Source: Chitinophaga pinensis
GTDB lineage: Bacteria > Bacteroidota > Bacteroidia > B-17B0 > Aurantibacillaceae
Assembly: GCA_945887955.1 (NCBI GenBank)
Contig: CAMCZO010000005.1
Coordinates: 1 to 64,000 of the forward strand
Direction: 5' to 3'
DNA: 64,000 nt
Under the pieces are notes generated by a model. That model saw only the letters and a list, made by a program, of their open reading frames with translations, had not been told where the DNA came from and did not search any database. This document shows positions 20,583 through 30,575 of this stretch, piece by piece; position 1 is the stretch's first letter, and every line of letters begins with the position of its first letter. Made by a program: the position numbers and the translations under genes.

Positions 20583-22466
20583 TTAATCTAATTTTTGAAA
20601 AATAGAGTTGTTGCTTTTAAATTCAGGAACGAGGTCTTTCATTCGTTGAACAATTAATTCGTTATTTTGAGTATCAAATGTTTTAATTAATTCTGTTATT
20701 ATAGTATCTACTTCTTCGAAATCGTATTTACGAACTTTTCCTATAAGTATTTGATCATGGTGTGTAGGCAAAGTATTTTCGGTATTTGCTAAAAGCTCTT
20801 CATAAAGTTTTTCGCCAGGCCTAAGGCCAGTATAGATAATATTGATGTCTTTGCCTTCTACCATTCCTAAAAGTAAAATCATTTTTCGAGCTAAGTCAAC
20901 AATTTTAATAGATTCACCCATATCAAAAACAAAAATCTCCCCCCCTTTTCCCATAGCAGTCGCTTCTAAAACTAATTGACTTGCTTCGGGAATAGTCATA
21001 AAAAAACGAGTAATTTCTGGATGGGTAATTGTGATTGGACCGCCTTGCTCAATTTGTTTTTTAAAGCGAGGAATTACCGAACCATTTGACCCCAAAACAT
21101 TTCCAAAACGCGTGGTAATAAATTTTGTTTTTGAAGTTATTCCTAAACTTTGTATATAAATTTCGGCAATGCGTTTACTTGCACCCATTACATTAGTTGG
21201 ATTGACTGCTTTATCTGTGCTCACAAATATAAAACGCTCTGTGTTATATTCATGTGATAAATCTGCAATAATTTTTGTGCCCAAAACATTTGTAAGTATA
21301 GATTCAGAAGGATTGTTTTCCATCATGGGAACATGTTTATATGCAGCCGCATGAAATACCACTTGAGGTTTAAATGTTTTAAATACATTTTTCATTCGGT
21401 CAGTATTCCTGATATCTGCCATAATAACTTCAAAAGCAGGCTTTATTAATTTATCTGTAAATTCTAATTCTATATCATGTAATGGGCTTTCGGCTTGATC
21501 TAATAAATAAATTTTTTTAGGATTAAATTTAGAACATTGTCGAGCGATTTCACTTCCTATGCTACCTGCAGCCCCAGTTATTAAAATAGTTTTATTTTCG
21601 AGTTGACTCGAAATCATATCTGTATTTAATTTTATTGAATCGCGCTCTAATAAATCTTCTATTCTAATACTTTTAATTTGATTAAAACTTAGTTCTCCGT
21701 TTATCCATTTAGAAGCTGGAGGAACGTTTAACACCCTGACACCATTATTTAAACAAATGTCGGTTATTTGATTTTTATTTTTTATAGAAATCTTTTGAAT
21801 GGAAATTATAATATATTCTACATTATTCGTTTTGATTAAATCCTCTAAATTATTTTGGGAGAAAATAAAAATGCCCTCTAAGCTTTGCCCATGTTTTTTT
21901 AAGTCATCATCTAAAAACCCAACTACATTATATTTAATTGCCACATCCCTATCGAGTGTTCTTTTTGTTATAATGCCAGATTCACCAGCGCCATAAATAA
22001 TTACATTTATTTTTTCTTTTGCAGGATTTTTCATCTCAAAATAAAGCGCTTTAATTACAAATCTTGAGCTTATCAAAACAAATAAAGACACTAGCGCATC
22101 AATAATAATTACTGAAGTTGGAATGAAATAATAACCAATAAAAAAATATAAAGAAAGTAGATTAAGACAAAAAACAAAAACGCTTCCTAGTACTATTACT
22201 AAAAATATTCTAGAAACATCTTTTGAACTGGTATACCTCACTACACCTTTGTATGTTTTTGTATAAGAAAAGCTGAAAAGTCTTATCAGTAGAACAATTA
22301 AAAAATCATAAGGGACATTACGAAAATCGGTTTCAGGAATTGTATTGAAATCAAATTTAATAATAAATGCTAATGATAAAGACCCCGCACAAATAATTAG
22401 ATCTATAAATAGAATTGACCATCGGGGCAAATTATATTGCCAAAAAAGATTAAACAGTCTATACAT
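20583..22466 (-). CDS. CapD/WbpM-like nucleoside-diphosphate-sugar 4,6-dehydratase, membrane-anchored
   Basis: N-terminal TM helices; CoA-binding-like GAGESGIITKRTL; TILITGAAGSIGSEIARQ; FHAAAYKHVPMMENNPSESILTNVLGT; RPGEKLYEELL. Confidence 0.92.
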   Translation of the reverse strand: MYRLFNLFWQYNLPRWSILFIDLIICAGSLSLAFIIKFDFNTIPETDFRNVPYDFLIVLLIRLFSFSYTKTYKGVVRYTSSKDVSRIFLVIVLGSVFVFCLNLLSLYFFIGYYFIPTSVIIIDALVSLFVLISSRFVIKALYFEMKNPAKEKINVIIYGAGESGIITKRTLDRDVAIKYNVVGFLDDDLKKHGQSLEGIFIFSQNNLEDLIKTNNVEYIIISIQKISIKNKNQITDICLNNGVRVLNVPPASKWINGELSFNQIKSIRIEDLLERDSIKLNTDMISSQLENKTILITGAAGSIGSEIARQCSKFNPKKIYLLDQAESPLHDIELEFTDKLIKPAFEVIMADIRNTDRMKNVFKTFKPQVVFHAAAYKHVPMMENNPSESILTNVLGTKIIADLSHEYNTERFIFVSTDKAVNPTNVMGASKRIAEIYIQSLGITSKTKFITTRFGNVLGSNGSVIPRFKKQIEQGGPITITHPEITRFFMTIPEASQLVLEATAMGKGGEIFVFDMGESIKIVDLARKMILLLGMVEGKDINIIYTGLRPGEKLYEELLANTENTLPTHHDQILIGKVRKYDFEEVDTIITELIKTFDTQNNELIVQRMKDLVPEFKSNNSIFQKLD

Positions 22467-22547
22467 ATATTAATGTAAAATTACTTAATTTTTTGATGGA
22501 TAACGCAGCGCGAATTTTTAGACTATTAAAACGAATGCGAATTTTAT

Positions 22548-24074
22548 TTATCCGAAATCAAATTTTATTCCTTGTGCTAATGGCAAATTGTCGCCCCAAT
22601 TTATCGTGTTGGTCTGTCGACGCATATAAGCTTTCCAAGCATCAGAGCCACTTTCTCGGCCTCCACCTGTTTCTTTTTCACCACCAAAAGCTCCACCAAT
22701 TTCAGCACCACTTGTTCCAATATTTACATTAGCAATTCCGCAATCGCTTCCAGAAGCACTCAAAAATAACTCCGCTTCACGCATATTTAAGGTCATAATT
22801 GCACTTGATAATCCTTGTGGAACAGAATTTTGAAGTTTAATTGCTTCTTGAAGTGTTTTGTATTTTATTAAATATAAAATAGGCACAAATGTTTCGTGTT
22901 GCACAATAGAAAAGTGGTTTTCTACTTCGGCAATAACTGGTTTAACATAGCAGCCACTTTCGAATCCTGGGCCTTCTAATACAGCACCAGGAACAATAAT
23001 TTCGCCCCCATCTTTTATAATACTTTCTAGAGCTGAAATATAATTTTTAACCGCTTCTTTATCAATTAATGGGCCAACATGATTTGATTCGTCTAGGGGA
23101 TTACCAATTTTTAATTGGCCATATGCTTTTATTAAATTATCTTTTACTTTTTGATAAATATTTTCATGGATAATAAGACGACGAGTAGAGGTGCAGCGCT
23201 GTCCAGCCGTGCCAACGGCGCCAAAAACAGCACCAACAATTGACACATTTAGGTCTGCATTTTCTGTGATAATTATGGCATTGTTACCTCCAAGTTCTAA
23301 AATACTTTTTCCAAAACGCTCTGCAACTTTTGCGCCAACTATTTTTCCCATTCTAGTAGATCCTGTTGCGGATATAAGCGAAACGTTATGATCTGCAGTC
23401 ATATATTCCCCAATTTTATAATCGCCATTAATTAAAGACGAAATGCCTTCGGGTAGATTATTTTCGAGGGCCACTTCGTTCCAAATGTTTTGACAGGCAA
23501 TTGAACACAAGGGAGTTTTTTCTGAAGGCTTCCAAATGCAGACATTCCCACAAATCCAAGCTAAAGTTGCATTCCATGCCCAAACAGCAACAGGAAAATT
23601 AAAGGCACTTATAATTCCAACAACACCTAAAGGATGCCATTGTTCCATCATTCGGTGTTTAGGCCTTTCGCTGTGCATTTGTAAACCAAATAACTGTCGA
23701 GACATGCCAACAGCTAAATCACAAATGTCTATCATTTCTTGAACTTCGCCTAATCCTTCTTGATATGACTTTCCCATTTCATATGAAACAAGTTTACCTA
23801 ATTCATTTTTCTTAATCCTTAATTTATCACCAAATTGACGAACGAATTCTCCGCGTTTTGGGGCAGGAATAGTTTTCCAAATTTCAAAAGCTGCTTTTGA
23901 TGTTGAAATTATTTTTTGGTAATCTTCTGAATTAGCAGTTTTTACTTTTGAAATTAATTTGCCATCAACGGGACTAAATGAAGAAATTGATTCCCCTGAA
24001 GAAAACCAATTTAATCCTGATGAACATCCTTCGTTAATTTGTTTGATGCCTAATGCGCTTAATGTGTCTTGCAT
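22548..24074 (-). CDS. Aldehyde dehydrogenase family protein (ALDH7/aminoadipate-semialdehyde-dehydrogenase-like)
   Basis: LELGGNNAIIITENADL; GTAGQRCTSTRRLIIHE; FGGEKETGGGRESGSDAWKAYMRRQTNTIN. Start moved from the ORF start 24095 to the internal ATG 24074 because a promoter -7 element overlaps the upstream ATG. Confidence 0.9.
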   Translation of the reverse strand: MQDTLSALGIKQINEGCSSGLNWFSSGESISSFSPVDGKLISKVKTANSEDYQKIISTSKAAFEIWKTIPAPKRGEFVRQFGDKLRIKKNELGKLVSYEMGKSYQEGLGEVQEMIDICDLAVGMSRQLFGLQMHSERPKHRMMEQWHPLGVVGIISAFNFPVAVWAWNATLAWICGNVCIWKPSEKTPLCSIACQNIWNEVALENNLPEGISSLINGDYKIGEYMTADHNVSLISATGSTRMGKIVGAKVAERFGKSILELGGNNAIIITENADLNVSIVGAVFGAVGTAGQRCTSTRRLIIHENIYQKVKDNLIKAYGQLKIGNPLDESNHVGPLIDKEAVKNYISALESIIKDGGEIIVPGAVLEGPGFESGCYVKPVIAEVENHFSIVQHETFVPILYLIKYKTLQEAIKLQNSVPQGLSSAIMTLNMREAELFLSASGSDCGIANVNIGTSGAEIGGAFGGEKETGGGRESGSDAWKAYMRRQTNTINWGDNLPLAQGIKFDFG

Positions 24075-24092
24075 GAAATTTTCTTTATTTAT

Positions 24093-24123
24093 CAAAGATA
24101 ATTATATTTTAAGGCTTGTTCAA
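24093..24123 (-). promoter_or_regulatory. Bacteroidota-type promoter for the aldehyde dehydrogenase gene (TTG-N20-TATCTTTG)
   Basis: Minus-strand TTG (24121-24123), 20-nt spacer, TATCTTTG (24093-24100), about 19 bp upstream of the ATG at 24074. Confidence 0.7.
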
Positions 24124-24241
24124 ATTAAAGAGATTAAATTAGCATTGAATTTGTATTATATTTTAAAAAAATATATCTTTAATTAAACTATTAGATAACA
24201 TTTAATTCAACAAAAGTATTTAATTTAAAAAAACTAATTTT

Positions 24242-26413
24242 ATGAAAATTTATAAAAATAAAATCAAAATAAGTGTTTGTCTTTTATTGTTAATTGTATC
24301 TAATTCTTATTCTCAATTTTCATCAGGAAACATTACTGTTTTTCAATCAGGAGATGGATCTAACCCACTTTCTAACACAGGAAATCCAATTGTGCTTAAA
24401 GAATTTTCTACATCAGGGGTATTAACTTATTCGATGACTGTTCCTAATACATCAACAGTAAATTCTCTTGTTGTTAGTGGTTCAGCAACATCTGAAGGAT
24501 TACTATCTCGCTCTAACAACGGGCTTTATTTAGTATTTACCGGATATTCTCAATCGCTTCCAAACTTAATCAATGTAACTTCAGCATCTAGCACATTAAT
24601 ACCTAGATCAATAGGAATTGTTGGAGCAGCAGGCTTATCATCTTTTTCAATTGCATCAACAAACACTTTGTTTTTTTCGGGGAGCAATATTCGTGGCGCA
24701 ACGGCTACAGATAATTCAAATTTTTGGGCGTCGGGATCATCTCAAGGAACAAATTATTATGGCACAGCTGCAACTCCAACAACAATTCAAAACACAAAAT
24801 TAAACTTAAGAGCGATTAATATTTTTAATAATCAGCTTTACGCCTCTTCTCAGGTGGCAAGCGGAACCCCTACTGATATTGGAGTTTATGCTATAGGAAC
24901 TGGAACATCTACCTCTGCCGGACAAACTGCCTCTTGTGTAATTATAACAGGGGCATCTTCTCAACCCGCACAATTTTATTTTAATTCAGGAAATAATATT
25001 TGTTATGTTGCTGATATGCGAAATTCTTCATTAGGTGGAATTCAAAAATGGGTTAATGCTTCAAACACGTGGACTCTAGCTTATACTTTATCTACTGGAT
25101 CTGCAGCAATAGGAGCAACTGGTGTTGTGGCAGATTTTTCAGGTTTAAATCCGATTATTTATGCAACAACTAACGAGAGCATTTCAAATAGATTAATTTC
25201 TATTCTAGATCAAGGGGCCTTATCTTCAGCTACAACTTTGGCAACTGCAAGTACAGCTAATACTGTTTTTAGAGGACTAGCTTTTTCGCCAACATGTAAT
25301 GCGCCAACCCTAACGATATCTGCAACCACAGCTTCTATTTGTTCTGGCCAATCTGTAGCTTTAAATGCGAGTGGAGCTCAATCTTATACTATATCTAGCG
25401 GCTTACAAAATGGTGCAACATTTAATCCAAGTGTGACAATGGTTTATACAGTTACAGGAAACACTAATGGATGTATTACATCAAATACTATTTTAATTAC
25501 AGTAAATCAATTGCCTTTAATTATTTCAAATTCAATTACAATTTGTTTAGGGCAGCAAGGAGTTTTATCAGCAAGTGGAGCTAATTCATATTCATGGAGT
25601 ACAGGAAGTTCGAGTTCAACAATTTCTGTATCACCTGCTGTAAATACATCTTATACAGTTATAGGGACTAGTTTAGCTGGATGTCAAAATTCAATAGTAA
25701 CTCAAGTCGCAGTTGCGAGTTCTCCATCAATAACAGTAAATTCTATCACGATTTGTTCTGGAAAATCTGCTACTTTAATTGCGGGAGGAGTTTCTACTTA
25801 TACTTGGAGCAACGGAGCGCTTACAAATTCTATTATTGTAACACCAACTACTAACACAACATATAGCCTAGCAGGAAATTTATCTGGTTGTCCGGGATTA
25901 GCGTCTAATACAGTAAACGTAAATGTTAATCCAACACCAACCATTACAATAATACCATCAGCCTCATTAATTTGTAGAGGAAATTCAGTTTCTCTTACTC
26001 CAATTGGCGCATTAACTTATACTTGGACAGGAAATAATTCAGGTGGATTATTAGTTTTAAGCCCAACTGTGACATCAACATACAGTGTTTTTGGAACTAG
26101 TTCTTTAAACTGCAGTTCAAATAGTCAAATTACAATAATAGTTTCACCTTGTACTGGAATAGAATTTGATGATGAATTGATTAATGATGTTGTAATTTAT
26201 CCAAACCCGGCAAAAGAAAAAATCGAATTATTTTTTAATGATATTGTAATTAGGGAAATTCAGATTAAAAATAGTTTGGGGCAGAGTGTATATTCATTAA
26301 AAACTAATGAAAATAAAATAACAATAGATTTGAATGAATTTAAAGGTGGACTATATTTTATTCAAATAATTACTCCAAAAGATAAGTTTAACAAAAAAAT
26401 AATAGTACAATAA
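24242..26413 (+). CDS. T9SS-sorted secreted protein with N-terminal repeat region and Ig-like repeats
   Basis: Signal peptide; repeated TICxGxxxxLxAxGxxxYxWS...VxPxxxTxYxVxG units; C-terminal IYPNPAKEKIELFF...NKKIIVQ. Confidence 0.8.
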   Translation: MKIYKNKIKISVCLLLLIVSNSYSQFSSGNITVFQSGDGSNPLSNTGNPIVLKEFSTSGVLTYSMTVPNTSTVNSLVVSGSATSEGLLSRSNNGLYLVFTGYSQSLPNLINVTSASSTLIPRSIGIVGAAGLSSFSIASTNTLFFSGSNIRGATATDNSNFWASGSSQGTNYYGTAATPTTIQNTKLNLRAINIFNNQLYASSQVASGTPTDIGVYAIGTGTSTSAGQTASCVIITGASSQPAQFYFNSGNNICYVADMRNSSLGGIQKWVNASNTWTLAYTLSTGSAAIGATGVVADFSGLNPIIYATTNESISNRLISILDQGALSSATTLATASTANTVFRGLAFSPTCNAPTLTISATTASICSGQSVALNASGAQSYTISSGLQNGATFNPSVTMVYTVTGNTNGCITSNTILITVNQLPLIISNSITICLGQQGVLSASGANSYSWSTGSSSSTISVSPAVNTSYTVIGTSLAGCQNSIVTQVAVASSPSITVNSITICSGKSATLIAGGVSTYTWSNGALTNSIIVTPTTNTTYSLAGNLSGCPGLASNTVNVNVNPTPTITIIPSASLICRGNSVSLTPIGALTYTWTGNNSGGLLVLSPTVTSTYSVFGTSSLNCSSNSQITIIVSPCTGIEFDDELINDVVIYPNPAKEKIELFFNDIVIREIQIKNSLGQSVYSLKTNENKITIDLNEFKGGLYFIQIITPKDKFNKKIIVQ

Positions 26414-26551
26414 ATCATTTAAATTGATTTTTCATTTAAATTAAAAAGTCAATTTTGTGTTAAATTAAATTAAGAAAAAATTACAATTATTTAATTTTTT
26501 TATAGGATATGCTTAATATGAATGCATCAAATTTGCGTAAAATATTAACAC

Positions 26552-29500
26552 ATGAAAAAAGCAATTACTATTTTAATTACATTATTTGTATTCAATTCTA
26601 AAGCCCAAAATCCAGGTTTAATAATAAGCGAAGTTTTTGCAAACCCATTAGGCACTGACAGTTGCAAAGAATATGTAGAGTTAATCGCATCACAAAATAT
26701 AAATTTTTCTTTAACCCCATACACAATAATTGTAACTAATAACGGTGCTGCATCAAGTTCAGGATGGGTAGCAGGTGGAAGCATTACATATGCATTTGGC
26801 ATTAATTCAGGTTCTGTAGGAATCGGCCAAGTGGTTTATGTTGGAGGCAATTGTATGATTCCTAATGTGAATTTAATTAGAACCATTAATGTAAAATATG
26901 TAAATGGTGATGGTGGAATTGGTCTTCCAAATGCATCGGGTGTTTTTGGAAATGGAGGAAGTAATGCAGATGCCGTTGCCGTTTTTAAATTACCAGTTGC
27001 GGCTATAAATAGTTTAACTGTTCCATCAGATGTATTGTTTTTTGGAACCGGAATTGGAACTGCTAGCGTTAGTCCAGGTAATATTGGTTATCAATTACCA
27101 ATAAGTGATTTATATTCTGGAGGTTGTTTAACTGGAACTAGTTTTTTTGGACCTGACCCAGGCAGCGATGTTTTAATAACTACATCAGGTTTATTTAATT
27201 TAGCAAATAATACTTGGTCTATTTCAAGAACAGTTAGTTCTGGAACTGTTCAAACCGTTGCAGTATCATCAGTTTCGCTCATAACTTCAGGTATGGTTAG
27301 TCCAGCCAGCATTTCTTTTTTGAGTAACGACACCACTGTTAACGAAAGTGTTTCTTCAGCAAATATATTTATGAGATTAACTTCTACAAGTACCATGTCT
27401 TCTTCTATTTCTGTTTATGCTTCGGTAATATCCAATGCTTCGGCTAGTGATTATACTTTAGCCAATATTACAGTTACTTTTGCCCCGAACGCGCCAATAA
27501 ATTCTAGCGTTCCAATTACTATTAATTTAAATAATGATGTATTAGCAGAAAGTGCAGAATATATAATTTTAAGATTATATGATCCTCAAAATTGTAATTT
27601 AGGCTCTATTACTCAGTTTGCTTTTTATATTTCAGATAATGACAAAGTAATTCCTCAAGCATCAAACACCCTATCATTAAATCTATTATCTAGCTTTTCA
27701 AACACAGTAAGTGGATCAAATTCGGCCGAAATTGTTGCACACGACCCAGTTACTCAACGCTTATTTATAGCAAACAGTATAGGCGGAAAATTGGATATTG
27801 TAAATTTTATAAATCCATCAAGCCCAAGTTTACTACTTTCTGTTCCAATTACAACTTACGGAAACATAAATTCTATTGCTGTTAAAAATGGAATAGTGGC
27901 TGCCGCTATTGAAAATGGAATAAATCCTCAAGATTCAGGAAAAGTCGTATTTTTTAATACAAATGGCGTTTATTTAAATCAAGTAAAAGTTGGAATGATG
28001 CCAGATATGATAACTTTTAATAGAGCTGGTACAAAAGTACTAACCGCTAACGAAGGAGAGCCAAATGCAGCTTATACTCTAGATCCTGACGGATCAGTTA
28101 GCATTATTAATATTTCGGGAGGGATTGCAAATTTAAATCAATCAAATGTTTCTCATATAACATTTACAGCTTATAATGGCCAGGAAGCAAGCTTAAGAGC
28201 TCAAGGAATAAGAATTTATGGATTAAATGCGAGCGCTTCGAAAGACTTTGAGCCAGAATATATTTGTGTTTCAGAAGATGATTCAAAAGCATGGGTGGGC
28301 CTTCAAGAAAATAATGCAATGGTTGAAATTAATTTGCAAAACAACACAATTACTTCTATTAAATCTTTGGGAACAAAAAATCATTCCTTATTAAATAATG
28401 GAATTGATGCTTCGAACGTAACACGTGGAGTTAACATTTCTAATTTTCCTATAAAAGGATTTTATTTACCCGATGCAATAGCCACATATACTGTTGGTGG
28501 TGTAGATTATATAATTTCTGCAAATGAAGGAGATGCACGAGCTTATAATGGGTTTTCAGAAGAGAGCCGAGTTGCTCTATTAAACTTAGATCCACAAAAG
28601 TTTCCAAACGGAAATGAATTAAAAAACAATTACGTTTTAGGTAGATTATTGTCAACTAATAAAAGTGGAGATATAGATAATGATGGAGATATTGATACTA
28701 TTTATACGTATGGCTCTCGCTCATTTTCAATTTGGAACGGAAGTACCGGAAATTTAGTTTATGATAGTAAAGATGATCTTGAAATGATTACAGCAACCAA
28801 TTCTTATTCAGTTCTTTTTAATGCAAGCAATTCAAATTCAACAAGAAAAGACAGAAGCGACGATAAGGGTCCAGAGCCAGAGGGTGTTGCTATTGGAAAG
28901 ATAGGATTAAATACATATGCTTTTATCGCGATAGAAAGAATAGGAGGGGTAATGGTTTATGATGTTTCAAATCCATTAACGCCTGTTTTTGTTACTTATG
29001 TTAATAACAGATATTTACCAGCTAATGGCCCAGATTTGGGTGCCGAAGGAATTATTTTTATTCCTCAATCACAAAGTCCAAATGGTCAAAACATAGTTAT
29101 TGCAGCAAATGAAATTAGTAGCACATTAAGTATTTGGGGAATCCCAGGTTGTTTAGCACCTATTTCAAGTTCTATTACTGCAGTAGGACAAACTTCGAAT
29201 AATTGTTCAAATAACGCGCCTGTTCTTAGTGTAATAAATTCTGCAAGCTTAACGTATCAATGGAGTAATAATGGAAATCTAATTTCAGGTGCAAATTCAC
29301 ATTCTATCATTGCTATTAATTCAGGAAACTACTCAGTAGCAATAATTGGAGGCACAAATTGCGCAACTGGTTCTATTTTGCAAACACTTACAGTTAATCC
29401 ATCACCAACAATAACAATTTCTGGAGCAAATAACATTTGTTTGGGATCATCATTATCACAAACATTGTCAGGAGCAGTTAGTTATTCAAATAATGGCTTG

Positions 29501-30274
29501 CCAACAAACTCATTAGTATCATTCAGTCCTATAAGTTCAGGAAACTATTCAATTGTTGGAATTTCATCAAATAGTTGTAGTAGTTCTTTAAATGTTTCTT
29601 ATACTGTAAATTCTAATCCAACTATTACAGTAAACTCTGGATCAATATGTGCTGGAAATAATTTTACTATTAATCCAAATGGAGCAAATACTTATACCAT
29701 ACAAGGAGGTACCGCAGTAGTAAGTCCACTAAGCAATTCTTCTTATACTGTAATTGGAACTAATACCATAACAGGATGTAGATCACAAACATTTGCAACA
29801 AGTAATTTAATTGTTAATGCTAGTCCAACAATTACTGTAAACAGTGGAGTTATTTGTGCAGGAGAAAACTTCAGTATTAATCCAAGTGGAGCAAATACTT
29901 ATACCATACAAGGAGGTAATTCAGTAGTAAGTCCAAGCATTAGTGCTAGTTATACGGTAGCAGGCACAAGCACAGCAGGATGTGTATCTCAAATATTTGC
30001 CACTAGTAACATAACGGTAAATGCTTGTACCAGCATAAGTCAAATTACAAACTCTGGTAATGAATTTATTGTATACCCTAATCCTTTCAATAATAAAATA
30101 ACAATTATTTCAAGCTCATCAAATCAAAGTGTTCAAGTATATAATGCTATTGGTTCTTTAGTTTATTATTCAAGGATAGAAAATGAAAAAATAGAAATTG
30201 ATTTAAACCAACAAGCCAAAGGTATTTATTTTGTTAGAATAGGTTTAATAACTAAAAAACTAATTAAGGAGTAA
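26552..30274 (+). CDS. T9SS-sorted mosaic protein: lamin-tail-like, Calx-beta-like and choice-of-anchor I-like regions, then Ig-like repeats
   Basis: LIISEVFANPLGTDSCKEYVEL (LTD-like); DTTVNESVSSANIFMRLTS...ASDYTLANITVTFAPNA (Calx-beta-like); EASLRAQGIRIYGLNASASKDFEPEYICVSEDDSKAWVGLQENNAMVEI (choice-of-anchor I-like); C-terminal VYPNPFNNKITIIS. Confidence 0.82.
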   Translation: MKKAITILITLFVFNSKAQNPGLIISEVFANPLGTDSCKEYVELIASQNINFSLTPYTIIVTNNGAASSSGWVAGGSITYAFGINSGSVGIGQVVYVGGNCMIPNVNLIRTINVKYVNGDGGIGLPNASGVFGNGGSNADAVAVFKLPVAAINSLTVPSDVLFFGTGIGTASVSPGNIGYQLPISDLYSGGCLTGTSFFGPDPGSDVLITTSGLFNLANNTWSISRTVSSGTVQTVAVSSVSLITSGMVSPASISFLSNDTTVNESVSSANIFMRLTSTSTMSSSISVYASVISNASASDYTLANITVTFAPNAPINSSVPITINLNNDVLAESAEYIILRLYDPQNCNLGSITQFAFYISDNDKVIPQASNTLSLNLLSSFSNTVSGSNSAEIVAHDPVTQRLFIANSIGGKLDIVNFINPSSPSLLLSVPITTYGNINSIAVKNGIVAAAIENGINPQDSGKVVFFNTNGVYLNQVKVGMMPDMITFNRAGTKVLTANEGEPNAAYTLDPDGSVSIINISGGIANLNQSNVSHITFTAYNGQEASLRAQGIRIYGLNASASKDFEPEYICVSEDDSKAWVGLQENNAMVEINLQNNTITSIKSLGTKNHSLLNNGIDASNVTRGVNISNFPIKGFYLPDAIATYTVGGVDYIISANEGDARAYNGFSEESRVALLNLDPQKFPNGNELKNNYVLGRLLSTNKSGDIDNDGDIDTIYTYGSRSFSIWNGSTGNLVYDSKDDLEMITATNSYSVLFNASNSNSTRKDRSDDKGPEPEGVAIGKIGLNTYAFIAIERIGGVMVYDVSNPLTPVFVTYVNNRYLPANGPDLGAEGIIFIPQSQSPNGQNIVIAANEISSTLSIWGIPGCLAPISSSITAVGQTSNNCSNNAPVLSVINSASLTYQWSNNGNLISGANSHSIIAINSGNYSVAIIGGTNCATGSILQTLTVNPSPTITISGANNICLGSSLSQTLSGAVSYSNNGLPTNSLVSFSPISSGNYSIVGISSNSCSSSLNVSYTVNSNPTITVNSGSICAGNNFTINPNGANTYTIQGGTAVVSPLSNSSYTVIGTNTITGCRSQTFATSNLIVNASPTITVNSGVICAGENFSINPSGANTYTIQGGNSVVSPSISASYTVAGTSTAGCVSQIFATSNITVNACTSISQITNSGNEFIVYPNPFNNKITIISSSSNQSVQVYNAIGSLVYYSRIENEKIEIDLNQQAKGIYFVRIGLITKKLIKE
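29618..30031 (+). repeat. Two tandem 207-bp (69-aa) near-identical Ig-like repeat units
   Basis: PTITVNSGxICAGxNFxINPxGANTYTIQGG occurs twice; 31-bp identity GGAGCAAATACTTATACCATACAAGGAGGTA at 29681-29711 and 29888-29918, offset exactly 207 bp. Confidence 0.9.
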
Positions 30275-30292
30275 TTTAATTAATTCAATTAG

Positions 30293-30327
30293 AAAGCCGT
30301 TAGAAATTAAACTAACGGCTTTTTTTA
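30293..30327 (+). terminator. Intrinsic terminator downstream of the choice-of-anchor I-like gene
   Basis: AAAGCCGTTAG (30293-30303), loop, CTAACGGCTTT (30312-30322) with T tract. Confidence 0.9.
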
Positions 30328-30575
30328 TAATTTTTTTTAGATTAATTATTTAACTCAATAACCTTATTAATTTAAAAGGAAACTATTCTAGATATATCAG
30401 GTATTGTTTTTGATTATTAAGAATTTGAATTGAAAATATATAGACTTAAAAATTTAATATTAAATATTTTCATTAGTTAACTTTATTATAACATTAGGAT
30501 GTATTATTTAATAAATTAATAGTTTTTAATTTTAAATTAATTTATACAGGTTAAGTAGTTTTGTAAAAACTATTG

